From assembly GCA_028753945.1 (NCBI GenBank), contig JAPNXP010000010.1, forward strand, positions 1,801,042 to 1,865,041: a stretch of DNA of 64,000 bases, written 5' to 3'. The position numbers were made by a program, and so were the translations under genes. Source of the stretch: Hexactinellida sp. DTS-2022. Lineage: Eukaryota > Porifera > Hexactinellida. The notes under the pieces were generated by a model that had not been told where the DNA came from, made no database searches, and saw only the letters and a list, made by a program, of their open reading frames with translations. Below are positions 13,045-25,500 of the stretch, piece after piece. Positions within the stretch are counted from its first letter, which is position 1. Each line of letters begins with the position of its first letter.

Positions 13045-14310
13045 CATAGCCTACTTTAAATACAGCTAGACAAGCTGCATAAACATCGAAAAAATAGGAG
13101 TCCAGTTTTGTAGTTTATTCTAAGCTAAACTATGAATCCTATTGGTATAATTTGCCTTGTGTATGGGGTGATCAACCATTGCGAGTCCAATTGAACCACT
13201 TTTGAGATTCTGAGATTTGTGGTTAAGCTGTTTAGGCGCCATTTTAACGATGACAGTAACAATTTATGGTGAAATGAAAAAAATTCAAATATCAATAATT
13301 TCATTTTCTTCATACTTTCGAATAATTTTAGAACAGGAATACTAAAATAGGAATTTATTTCATACACCAAAGGCAAGTAAATCACAAAATGGCGAGCATT
13401 CTAAAAAATTTGCAAATTATAAAGCACCAATGCTAAAATACAAGTAGTATCCTAGTTAGAACTTACTTTCTTCGTCCATAAAACGTATACAATTGTTGGT
13501 TTATATATATTCATTCTCATTCTATATTCTGAAAATGTAACTAAGTATATTAGCAAATTATTGCAGTTTTTCGTAGTTCTTTAGACTCGAATTGTACAGG
13601 GATGCCAACCTCTGGAAAACAAAAAGCGGGAGATGTTTCAATTTTGGCGGAATTTTAACAAAAAATCGGGAGGTCGAAGATAAAAAAGGGGAGAAAAGCG
13701 GGAGACTCAAAATATATGCTATTTAAAAAAAATCTATTATGAATAGAATGATATAGTATGATTATTTACAAATTAGTATGTTTTGATATCTACAAATAGG
13801 AAAAAACTTTGTACTCGAGAAAAAACTCAAAACTCAAAACTACAACTAAAAAAACTTGAAAAAAACTAAAACTAAAAAATTTGAAAAAAACGAAAACTCA
13901 AATAAACTTGTTACTCGTAGGTTGACTAATTTACTTGAATAACATAAACAAATCCCGTTATTTTACTTAATTATCCTAAAATCTAAATATATAAACAATT
14001 TCCAAAAAGCGGGAGTTTTAAAAGTTTGGCGGGAGGTCGGGACTCGGGAGGATGGGAGAAAAAAGGCAAAAAGCGGGAGGGTTGGCAACCCTGATTGTAT
14101 ATTTGTGATGTCATCGTTAAGATGGCGCCTAAACAGCTTAACCACAAATCTCAGATTCTCAAAAGTGGTTCCATTGGGTTCGCAATGGTTGATTACCCCA
14201 TACACAAGGCAAATTATGCCAATAGGAAGCATAGAATAAAACAACAAGACTGGACTCCTATTTTTTCGATGTTTATGCAGCATGTCTAGCTGTATTTAAA
14301 GTAGGCTATG
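13045..14310. mobile_element. long-TIR MITE, family A copy 2 with nested insertion
   Basis: Starts CATAGCCTAC and ends GTAGGCTATG. Arms of about 215 bp are inverted and closely match 10099-10885 in the opposite orientation. Flanks ATACATA and ATACATG are a 6-of-7 duplication. Subtracting the nested element at 13597-14093 leaves about 763 bp, close to the 787 bp of copy 1. Confidence 0.8.
13597..14093. mobile_element. MITE with CAGGGATGCCAACC ends, nested
   Basis: A 497-bp element with inverted ends CAGGGATGCCAACC and GGTTGGCAACCCTG, flanked by ATTGTA on both sides. The interior repeats GCGGGAG words. It interrupts copy 2 of family A at a site that is unoccupied in copy 1. Ends resemble those of the element at 43896-44965. 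Confidence 0.75.
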
Positions 14311-14376
14311 ATACATGTAATGTATAATAGATACATACACGCAGCCTAGTGATTTAATAACCTATAGTTAACTCAC

Positions 14377-15393
14377 TTTGTCCAAAATTGTATCCAATTC
14401 TTTCAAAAAATGGAACTTCTTGGAGCAATAAGTTTAAGTAGTCTGTCTTAGTAAGGTTAAAATTAAGTGAAAAGACATTTTCCAGTGAAAGTTGGATCTG
14501 ATCAACATCAGTATCACTATCATCTAAACAAACAATATGCAAATTTATAAAATAACATAAAATTGAAACGATCTGTACAACATAATCTGAGAAAAATACA
14601 ACACTAACATTACTAGATAACAAAGAGATGTAATGTTTTTCCATAGAAAAAGATGAAGAGCAAATACTAGTAGTTGGATATACTTCTACAATAATATGAG
14701 ATGCCAAAGTAAATCTAAGTTCATCTGTGAATATTGTTAATACAGCTGCTTGATCATAAAAAATATCGTAGGTATAATAAGAATACAAAATAGGATAACA
14801 AAGAAAAGTTGTAAGGAAAGTTAACTGAGATTCTTTCTCACATAAATCATCAAACTTTTCCCAACATTGAAAAATTTTAATATCCAACAAAGAATCTTCC
14901 TGAAAAGAAGCAGGTAAAATTGATAATAATCTCTTTTTTAAACATAAAAATTGTGATGTAATTTCACATCCATTAAATTCGGACTGTAATAACCTCGCAG
15001 AAAGGGAAATTAAAATATTCTCCTCAATGTATATATTAAGAGAGAGAAAAATTTTACAAAACTGATTATATAATAGCGAAAATAGAAGAGAATTTGATTT
15101 AGACATTTGAATATCATTGTTTATTAAAAAGTGCTTTTTGAGAAGCAAAACATGCTTAAACCCATTTTGAGTAATATTTGATAAATTATAATTTGATTCA
15201 ATCCAAAAAATGTTTTTCCATTCAAATTTTAGAGGAGAGAGAGCTAAAGCAAACTCACTGAGATCATCTGCATGTTCATCCAACCCTAATTTAAAGTAAA
15301 TAATTCGGAGTGCAGTGAATGAAGTAGACTTTAAAGGAATAAGAAAAGTCTTTGAAACTGAACCATCTAAGAAATCTAAAATAAGTTCCATCA
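14377..15393 (-). CDS. hypothetical protein, large internal exon
   Basis: About 339 uninterrupted codons on the minus strand in a region otherwise full of stops. I do not recognise the protein: it is Leu/Ser/Phe-rich, with hydrophobic stretches but no clear signal peptide or catalytic motif. The open frame extends to 15499, but its first codons fall in a repeat (15474-15575). A good acceptor (TTTGCTACAG) precedes 15393 and the first Met after it is at 15391 (MELILDFLDG). A strong donor (AAAGTGAGTT) follows 14377, two codons before the frame would otherwise run out. Both boundaries are phase 1. I infer an internal coding exon, possibly of the same gene as 3338-4096. Confidence 0.55.
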
Positions 15394-16429
15394 CTGTAGC
15401 AAAGGATAATAATATTATTAATAAAATAAATTTAAAGTCGCATAAATTCTCAAAAAAAGATCCAACATTGCAGTTGTGCCGACTACAAGAACATTTCAAG
15501 GCATTATAATTGGTGGTTGACCTAAAGTACTACAATAGGAAAATGCTGTCAGCACAGCTGTAATTTTAGATGTCACGGAGGCTGGAATGTACACAAATGT
15601 AACGAGCCCTTCTTTGGACGCGAGGCGATAAATCATTATGGGGTGGGTAATGGATCGGACCTATCAGACGAGTTTTTGAACGATTTGGAAAAAAAATGTG
15701 TGGATTTCAACTCGGAGACGGAAAAACTCCAATAAAAATTGACATTATGTTAATAAGATAAAAAATTGACATTATGTTAATAAGATAAAAAATGTATTTC
15801 AATTTTATCAATTTCCCAATTATATTAATTTTACAGCGACAAATTACAGTTTCAAAGTATTTCGAATTATTTTGGAAACTATGATTTTACATAACTTGTG
15901 TATCAACCATGGAGTTTCAACGGATTTCAATATTCTAGATGGAGAACATACTCTAAATCGTCATTCCCCAGGAAGTCAGCAAATGCAGTCCTAATGAGAC
16001 AAGGATTGTAAAAAAATATCTGGTAGAAAGTTTAATTATTCATGTTCTAACGGTTAAATAAGAAGGATAAAATCTAAATTGAAGTTGTGCCGAAGCATTT
16101 CCCTTTGTAGGCACCATCTTTTGGTGGCTACTGGTTGGGTAATTGATAGTGCCTCCAAGGAAAATGCTGTCGGCACAGCTGCAAATTTGATTTTTTTCAC
16201 CATGTCATCATCACTATGAAGGTGTTAAGTCAAATACAGACTGAATTAACTACGTATAATTAATTACGTCAGTATATTAACAGTGCAAGAGTATCCTGGA
16301 GATGGAAACATATTCACTTAATCTGTCGTTGTTATGGAATGTAGAATCTTAGTTTCCAATTACAAATAGAAGTTATAGATAATAAATTATAAAAATAATG
16401 CATTTTCTATGGGCATCTATAAATGAGAA
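15394..16429. other. spacer with two hairpin repeats
   Basis: 15474-15575 and 16083-16192 are degenerate members of the family whose best copies are 37728-37837 and 38563-38672 (GCCGACAGCATGTT / GGAACATGCGTCGGC). 15734-15788 is a two-copy tandem repeat of about 28 bp (TTGACATTATGTTAATAAG). No gene is supported. Confidence 0.5.
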
Positions 16430-16612
16430 CAGGGTTTCATCCAGGCGTATGCTGCGCGGCTGGAGGCGCATAAATTTGGAAGTAAACATTTCTAGGCGCG
16501 GGAAAATCGAGAGATGCTTCAAGACGTAATACAAAATTAACAATCTAGGCGCGTGTGAGCGAGCTCAAACTAAATCTAGGCGCGCGGGAAATTTTGTCTG
16601 GATGAAAGCCTG
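16430..16612. mobile_element. hAT MITE (TTTCATCC family)
   Basis: 183 bp with ends CAGGGTTTCATCC and GGATGAAAGCCTG and an 8-bp duplication AATGAGAA/AATGATAA (one mismatch). It is colinear with 11566-11749 including the AGGCGCG words. Confidence 0.8.
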
Positions 16613-17714
16613 AATGATAACCTCGATAATCCGTACCAAACTTGTACAAACCTTGTTAGTTCGCACTAAACATCTAGTGTACTCCTTAAAATACTCGCCA
16701 GAGACTTATTTTTAATATATCCAATGCAATATACCTATATTTAAGATTTTTTCCCACTTTTATTAGAAAAATATTTGGGATACGCGACAATTCGATACCG
16801 ACAATTCGAGATGTCGACTTTTTGATACGCGACATTTCGAGACGCGACAATTCGATACGCGATTTTTCGGTGGACCACAGTTATAAAGAGAATTACTGTA
16901 TATGTTCAATGTAAATGAGATTATTATTTAATGAATGCATTATACGTATTTGAATATATTCAAATATTTTAATCTAAATCGAGTCCAATATGATGCGCTG
17001 CTCCACGTATGAAATCCATAGGTGGACGATTGAAATAGTCCCTAACTAAATTGCGAATTGATTCTTCACGATATTGCCATATTCTCCTTTTTGTTGGTTT
17101 ATCTCTTGCTTGAAATTTTGTCTGTTTGAATTCCACAATCCCCTGTTCCAACTTTAGAGCCTGAATAAATTTCCAGATAGTTGGATGACAACTATCAACT
17201 GTAGCATTAAACGAACGATGCCAGGCCTCGAGTGAATTTGTTGTTCTTGGGTATCCAGCTAGTATTTCGAAATGACTATTCCACATCTCAATAGGAAAAA
17301 GAGGTTGTTGGAAAGTTCCACCAGGGAGAATACGCCCAACATATGTGCGCTCGAAATAAAGGATTAAACCTTCTGCCATAGGCATGGGTAGTTTCTGTAC
17401 TACTAAAGCAAAAAGATTTAGGACATCAGAAGGTGGTGCAAAAGCAAGGGCAGGCAATTGTTTGATTTGTATCGCAAAGTTCTCGTTTTGCTGGTATTCA
17501 TTCTGCAGTCCTTCTGCTTGAATTTTTCTGAATATATTTTGTGTCAAGTGGAAGAAACATCCTTTTATATGAGTATCTGGCCAGAAATTTGAAAATGCAT
17601 TTGCAGCAGCCTTTTCGAAGTCAATTAGCATGTGAGTTGGGTAAGCATTCGGACAGAGTTGTTTGATTGCTTCTCACATTCTCATATAAGTATCCTGAGA
17701 CTTATTAGGCAGAA

Positions 17715-20700
17715 CATAGCATTCTATACTCTAAGGCAATGCCACGGTTGAATGGACTTGGACCATGGACGAACTAGTATAGTTATACATTATTGCCAAA
17801 AATTGTTTCAAATTTGAATTTTGTCGCCAGAATTAATTAAGTACTATAAACTGAAGTATATAATAGGTAGTCTTAGGGAATTCTTCTTGTACTGACTTGG
17901 GCTCAACGGAACTAATTTTATGTGTCAATATACAATTTTTAAAACCACCCATAAACATAATATTTACATCGATTATATAGTCTTTGACACAGTGAGATCA
18001 TTGTTTCATTCTATACTACCCGCATTGAAGATATTTTACAGCATCGAAAATCATTCTATCTCTATGAGCTGTCTTGTTCCAGGTTGTAAATCAAATTATA
18101 AAGGCCAGGGAGAATTCACCACCGCTTTCAACTTTCCCAAGGATTTGAATTTACGTGAACAATGGTTCAAATCAATTCCAAGACCAAGGAAAGATTATGA
18201 AAACAACAAACAAATGAAGGTAATACTCATTCTTTATATTGTTTTTCTTATTTACATGCATTCAATTCGTTCTTCTTCCTTAGGTATGCATACATCATTT
18301 CAAAGCTGATAACATTGAAAGTGCATTTGATTTTTTTGACGGGCAAAGAACAGTTACAGTTCCCAGAGAAAGAGTTTCCCTGAAGAAAGATGCAGTACCA
18401 ACAATTTTCCCCAACTGTCCTTCCTACCTGTCTGATTGGAACTCCAGACCAAAGAGACTCTCCAAAGACGACAAAGAACAATTGATGATTCAAGCTGCCT
18501 ACTCACAGAGTTTGACTGACAATGAAGATTGTGTTGATAAGTTCCTAGTTAATTCTTATTTTGACCTTATTTCAAAGTTAAATTTAATTGACATTCCGAA
18601 CGGCTGGATATTACACAATTCTCAAAACAGCCCTTTATTTTTTATGAAAATTGTTATTTCGGATTCCGGGCCAATCATTGAACGATCATTATCAGTTGAC
18701 AATGATTTATTTATTAAAGCATTCGATAATAAAAACCTTTCAATTTCACTTTCGAGAATATCAATTAATGATACTCGCCAAATTGAGAGTCTACTCTATG
18801 AAGTTGACAAGTTTTCGCCGATATTAGAAACTGTTTCCTCTCCTTTTGAACTTTCAATTAACAATCTTGTCAACATTGCCATCCGTCAGCTAGAAAACGC
18901 AATTGGACTTATTGAAGGTGATTCGTTAGATTTAGACAATGATGACAGTTCAAATTCCAATAGTGAATCTTTGAAAATATCACTTCACTTTTTTATAGGA
19001 CAACTTACTAATTTGACAAATTCGAAAAATAATCGACGTTATAACATTTTAACGCAGGTTTTCTCACTTAAAATTTATGGGATATCACCGGCTTGTTACC
19101 GATTTATTCATTCATCTAATTGCTTAGTTTTACCACACGAGCGAAAATTACTTGCTATAAAGAACACGTTAGGTATAGGTGGAGAGTATTTCCAAATACT
19201 TAAGGAAATAACATCTAAGTTCAGTCCCCGAGAACGTCATGTAATCCTTCAAATGGACGAAGTCCATATCCGCAGTGATGCATCCTATAAGGGAGGTAAG
19301 ATTCTGGGCTCAATTGACAACCCAAATGACCCCCCTACAACTGTATTTTCAATGATGGTTTCGAGTTTAATGAAAAGATTTTCCACCATTGTACGTTTAA
19401 TACCACTGGGGTCTTCTTCTGCTGCTTACCTACACCCAATAGTTAGACAAACTATATTTGATATCGAGAGCTGTGGTCTATTTGTAGAAGCAATATGTAC
19501 CGATAATTATCCTTTGAACGTTAGCTTGTATAAATTATTGTCAGATGATGGAAAAGTATTGCATCCTAAGGTTGTACATCCATGTGATCCAGCTCGAAAT
19601 CTTATATTATTTTTTGACATTGTCCATATCATTAAGTCAATCCGTAATAACTGGTTGAATTTGAAAGATTTTGAGAAAACCTTTATGTATCCCAAATTTG
19701 AGGACTACACTTTTAAACAGTCTCATCCAGTAAATCTACCTTGCACTCAGTTAAAAATATCTTTACCCATTGCTAACATTTCTCTAAATTCTGCCGAATT
19801 CACCAAGTCAAATTATCCTTCAATCAATTACGCAGCATTTGACGATCTCCGTGTTTTGTATAAAGCCGACAAATTCTCCATAATATTAAGAGAGCCCCAA
19901 AATTGACATCTAAAGCATGTTGGCCATCTCACTTAGAACGCCAAAATGTAAAATTGGCTCTAAAGGTTTTTCATGAATCTACAGCAGCGGGGCTCTCAAG
20001 TTTCAATCATGAGAATACAACAGGTGAAAACTGTCATACTGTCGAATTCATAAACCTGATAAATCGAATTTGGAACATTTTCAATGTCAACTGGGTCGGA
20101 AAAGATATTCGTTTCAATAACCCATTACTAGCTCCGCTCCATCTTAACGACCAGAGATTGTCTTTCTTGGATAATGTTGTACAATGGCTAGATTTTTGGA
20201 GGGCTATGCCTACATCCAGTGGGAAGCTTACACCGCAAACATTTACAAGTTTTAGACACACCTGTATTGCTCTCCCACTCTTAGTTCGTAGATTGACCGT
20301 AGAATGTGGTTTTGAATATTTGTTGACATCTCGGGTACAAAATGATCCATTAGAACACCACTTTGGACTATATCGTCAAATGTCTGGCTCCAACTATAAT
20401 ATATCTTACTCTCAAATTTTAGAGAGTGAACGTCGCCTTCAGTTATCAAATATTCTTAAGTTCTTTTATATTAAACAACAAAGTGATACCATTTCTCTTA
20501 AGGAATATTTACAAACTTTCACAGAGGATGATAATGTCGATAGAATGCATTCAGAAATTAATTTTGTATATTTTACTAATGAATTATCCAATATTGTTTG
20601 CCCCATATTTGATAATTCACAAATAGACTGCTTAAATTATGTTGCTGGATATGCAGTATTTTCTTATTTGAAACTATCTGCACATTGCACAGACTGTCAG

Positions 20701-21505
20701 AACTTTTTAACTTCCCCAAAGATATTGAAGTTGACAACGACACTGGATTTTCATTGATCGATTTGCTGGACAGAGGTTCCCTTAAATATCCATCAGAGAG
20801 TGTTTTTGAATCTGTTTTAATTATTTATGAAATATTTCTAAAGATTGATAATAGTTCACGTTTAAGTAGATTATTTTATGAGGGTTCCTGTCGCCGAAAT
20901 TTAGTTCAGTTAGCCATACTCGATGTCGAAATGAATCAGAGTGAAATTTGGAGGGGGTGGTGTATTTGTATGAATTCGAAATGGGAAATTCTAAAAAAGA
21001 TATTTACAACTGTGGCGAATTGTATTTTATCAAAGAAAGTGAGAAATTTTAATGATATGGTTGTTGGCCGCAATAATGCCAAGCTCAAGAAATTCAGTTC
21101 CTAGTTTCTCTTTCTCTTTAACTTTTAGGTATCCAGTTCAAGTAACATCCTGATGCACTACTCTTTCACTTAACTACCAACACTTAGAGATGGACTTGTT
21201 ATGATGACACTTAGCTCAGCAATTACTCTACTCTTGAATACTTCGTTCTTGTTATTTTGCTATACTATTTAATATTCTGATACGTACTTGTGTTTGTTTT
21301 GAGAATATGAATAAAAAAAATATTCTTCTTAAGTGATTCTATAGTTTTATAATGGGTGGTGGATTGATAAAACTCCTAGTTTCCCTAAATTACTAGCATA
21401 GTTGCATGTAATCTAATTATTTAAATAAAATCGATAACTATACTAGTTCGTCCATGGTCCAAGTCCATTCAACCGCGGCATTGCCTTAGAGTATAGAATG
21501 CTATG
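17715..21505 (+). mobile_element. P element inserted in MULE
   Basis: 3,791 bp bounded by 72-bp inverted repeats (17715-17786 and 21434-21505) that differ at one position and begin CATAGCATTC. The 7-bp target duplication GGCAGAA lies outside both ends (17708-17714, 21506-21512). The duplicated site falls inside the MULE reading frame. It encodes a THAP-domain transposase on the plus strand, opposite to the MULE gene. Classic P elements give 8-bp duplications; here only 7 bases match. Confidence 0.9.
18064..21104 (+). pseudogene. P-element transposase (THAP domain)
   Basis: Exon 1 is 18064-18219 and starts MSCLVPGC. A GTAATA donor and TTCCTTAG acceptor remove 64 bp, and exon 2 starts at 18284. 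Splicing completes the THAP C2CH finger: CLVPGC supplies the first two Cys and CIHH the last Cys and His. Downstream lie a catalytic-type segment (ILQMDEVHIRSDAS), a block around NYPLNVSLYKLL and FFDIVHIIKSIRNNW, and the C-terminal P signature NDPLEHHFGLYRQ (about 20340). The frame shifts near 19890 (CCCCAAAA run) and near 20705-20720 (TTTTT run), so three pieces end at 19906, 20757 and 21104. AATAAA at 21310 could be its poly(A) signal. The protein would bind P ends and catalyse cut-and-paste; this copy appears dead unless the shifts are sequencing errors. Confidence 0.9.
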
Positions 21506-22376
21506 GGCAGAAGTACAAAGAAACTAGGTAAAAGATATCCATCTTCTAATGGTTGGGGTCCACCTCTCAATGCATGAACAAAATATACTTGCTCAAAATG
21601 AATTGGAGCAGTTTTAAAAGTTCCATCCGCTAACCATATTTGAGCTAACTCCAGCATTTCAGCATTTTTTCGTGTTCCAAAAATTAGAATTCTTCTTTCT
21701 TCTGGGCCAGAATCGTATAGGAGGAATGATTCATTCTTGGCAGTTCTCTGGTAATCTAGTGGATATCAAGTTCTAGAAAACATCCAGGCTGTACGGGAAC
21801 TGAATTTGCTTTCGTTCTTTCACGTTGAATAGTCCTCTTTAGGCTATTTATTTTTGGTAGCTTAACAGCTGTACCTTCAGTAATAGTTAAAAACCTTCGC
21901 CAATAATATGATGCGTACTATCCTGAGTTTGCACAGCTTTTCTTTTGATTCCTGCTTTAGTTTCCAAGCAGGAAATCTTCTGCATATCAGGCCCATGAAG
22001 ATGATCATTTAAGCGTTTTATTATTTGCATACCTTGTGTATGTAGACTCGCTTTGCAATCATTTCTTCTCTCACATTGCCAATAAGTTACGTCTCCCAAT
22101 GTTTTATGTTTATCATAAAGAAATCCGTTCTCTTCGAGTTTATTGCCTCCCCTGCTTGATTTGATGCAACGAAACCGAGAAACATTGCTGTTGCATTCAG
22201 CCATCGATTTAATTAAGCGTAATATTGTATGCAGATTTCGAAATATGTTTTAATTAATTAACTATAGGGAATAGATATCCTTTTATATAGGGAGCGGATT
22301 GGCTCTGTTTAAAAGTATTAAATGTAAATATTTAGAATTCTCACCCTTTGTGATTAGGAGGACAACTAATAAGACC

Positions 22377-22513
22377 TGTTGTGTGGTATTTTGAGACGCT
22401 GTGGTATTTTGAGACGCCTATATGATACACTCTATACACCATGGATGTGCTATTACAAATTAGACTGTGGTATTTTGAGACGCTGTGGTATTCTGAGGCG
22501 CAACTATATAAGG
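22377..22513. repeat. Ginger left TIR with motif array
   Basis: Four copies of a TGTGGTATTTTGAGACGC-like unit (two abutting, a 48-bp gap, two abutting). The right TIR (30358-30474) has the same order but three copies. These units probably bind the transposase. Confidence 0.75.
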
Positions 22514-22531
22514 TAAATTATATTACTCTGC

Positions 22532-25500
22532 TTGTCTACAACTATCACAACACAATCAATCAATCAATCAAACAAACTAATCAAACCAAACCAAATAATC
22601 AATCATTTCTATTCTGATTTTCAAATGAATTCAGAAGAGTATCAAGAAATTATTCAGTTTCTTCGCGAACAAAAATATCCTGAGACAGTACAAGACTCAC
22701 GGCAAACAAGATGGAATTACAAAAGAAAACTGTCCTCCTATTTCATTGCAGAATCCGACACACTATTCAAGGTGAGATTTTTTTTTACCCCAAAAATGAC
22801 TCGCTATACTAATAAATAATCCCATTATTTATATATTAATTAAAAATACAGTAGATCCTCTTTAATTAACAGCCACTGCATAACGGTTACTTGTCTATAA
22901 CGGCCATTTTGCCCTGTCCTTTCCTGGTCCTTATTACTTAGCAGGTTCTACTATATTTGATTTAATACTTTTAATTAATCTTCTCCTTAGAGAGTTAAAC
23001 TGGGAGGTACAGAAACAGATTTGGAAGTTCCATTGAAGTCTCAGTTGGATGATATTTATGAAAGGTTCCATGACCAAGTTGGTCATCCAGGGATTCACGC
23101 CACTCTTCATTCAGTTCAGCAAAGATACACATGGACAGGCATGCACATTGACGTTCGAGATTATGTAAGTTAATATGAGAATGAAATTTATTTGAACAAT
23201 TTGTATTTGATGTCTTTCGAATTAAAATTGCTTAATTAATAAGGGTAACTTATCTACTCAAAATAGGAAAAAGTAGTTACTTTTCAAATTATAGCCAACT
23301 GGATCACCCTGGTCCTCATTTTGCAACTTCAACCAATCTAATCTTTGACTTCTGTACGAAAAATTTCCCTATTTCCTAACGATTATATAATTATATAATT
23401 ATCCCTTAACCTACCATTAGTTCGATTTATTTTCAATTAAAATCAATTTGTAATGTTATGTAGATATATTCATTTGATTTATTTTACAATTACTGGGTAA
23501 ATTGCATTGCAATTATCAATTCAGTACATACTCGAATCAGACGTACCAATTTCTATTCCCAACTAAATTCTGCTAGTATGTACTCTTAGAAAATTGTCAG
23601 CAGAACTTCGTTAGTGTTTTGATTGTCTGAGTACGTGACAACCAAAATACTTTTATATTATCGTTGAGTATGTTTGAAGACTGTATACCCTTTACATCGT
23701 ATTTACACAATTCAACAAGTCAGCATTTCGACCTGTGGATTATGCATACGGATTTCGACATGCCTTCCGTTAGTACGTACTTTGTCTTGTTTCCCAAGGC
23801 TGGTACGCCTTAATCGAGTTCTATTATATTTCTATTCTAATTGATGTACGTACATCCCAAAATAGCATTAGAATGCAGTGTTAGTGGAACATTTGAGTTG
23901 AATCATCCATGTGCTGTAATCGTAATTATTAAGTTCTAGATTGTCTAATTAGTAAAGCATTTTATTTTGACGACTAATAGCAACTAACATGATTTCGCAA
24001 GATCCCAAATTGTTTTATATTTATTTTTATAATGTTCAGTTAACTTTAATCAACCATTTACGAATTTTATATAATGGTGTAATTAGATATCGATGCTGTA
24101 ACTAATACAAAAATTATTAAAAAATGCCATATTATAATTACTTTCTTGTATACTAAAGGTAAGGACTTGCCATACATGTCAGATGACAGCGGCCTTGCCA
24201 CCACAACCGCAAAAGAAGCTCCAACCAATCCCACCTCCATCTAAAACGTGGAAACATATAGAGATGGACCTTATATGTGATTTCTCTGAGAGCAAAGATG
24301 GATATAAACACATCTTAGTCACTGTTTGTTATCTGAGCAAATACGTTGCAGTGCGCGCTCTCAAGTCGAAGACATCAGAAGAAGTAATCCAGAATCTTAA
24401 GGATATCTACCTCGATATGGGATTACCCGATATTATTCAGCACGACCAAGGAAGGGAGTTTACAAGTAATGTGAGTTGCATAATCATTTTTCTACATTCT
24501 AATCGAATATTATCAGTGACATATTGCTAAATATGTATTTTTTTTAATATTAGTACGTATTCGATTGTAATTTTGCTTGTATTATTCATAGATATTTCAG
24601 GAATTTCACCGGAAATTAGGAGTTGAAAATCGTAGCACTCGTGCATACCACCCGATGGCTAACGGTTTAGTCGAAGCACACAATAAGATTCTCAAAAGGT
24701 ATTGTTATTAGTTAACTAGTAAATGATAACAACATTTCGAATGCATGATTTAGGATAATATACTAACTATGAAAGTTCTTTTTTAGTAAACTGAACAAAA
24801 TGGAGATCCAGACTGGGGATCATTGGACAAATCTTCTAAAAGCTGCTGCAATAACAATGAATTCTACCTTTAAAAGGTCCCATGGACAAACTCCATTCAA
24901 GGTTATGTGGGGAAGAGAGTCCAGGCATCAAGATCTTCTATCGACCATTAACAACCTGCAGTGCAACACTGAAGAAGATTTTGCAATAGATGATGCTATT
25001 ATGAGCGAATTCATTCCTCAACTCGATGATATTGAAGAAATATCAGACATCTTTTCTCCACCACTTGACATTCCCCAAGAAGAAGTTACTAGTATTGATG
25101 AATCTCGTACTTCTACACAGCAATCAGCAATGGATAGTATCAACTTTGAGCAAATAAAACAGAAGATGCAGTATGATAAGAAGGTCAACGAAGGACGGTT
25201 AGTTGAGCTTTATATATTCAACAATGTTTTCTTACTCACATTTTATTATCATTATGACATCTGTAGTGCCTCTCTGAAGATGGATCATAAGATCATATAC
25301 AGTACCCGGACAAAAGTATTCGACCACCTAACATTTTCCCATTGAAAATAGTACTATAGTAGGCCTAATAATATTGTTCAATGTATTAAAACTGTATTAC
25401 ATATTGTCATTTTGAATTCAAATTCGTATTCTACGCAATCGAATTACCTATTGTAGATGCTTCCAATTGATTACATATTAATTCGGTTGAAAATTATCAT

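Larger units (their letters stand above)
16969..22204 (-). pseudogene. MULE transposase with FLYWCH finger, split by P element
   Basis: Minus-strand gene. The start at 22204 (MAECNSNV) opens a FLYWCH zinc finger (residues about 10-75; WQCERRNDCKA and the later H-x-H of LNDHLHG). It is followed by the MULE catalytic region (IWLADGTFKTAP, YFVHALRGG), then LIDFEKAAANAF and GCFFHLTQN, and a C-terminal NSLEAWHRSFN / HHIGLD segment. The frame is broken after GEGF near 21887, the P element interrupts it between 21513 and 17707, and an in-frame TGA replaces the Trp codon of the 57-kb copy at about 17670. The protein would bind the element ends and cut and paste the MULE; this copy cannot. DDE residues were not aligned one by one. 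Confidence 0.85.
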
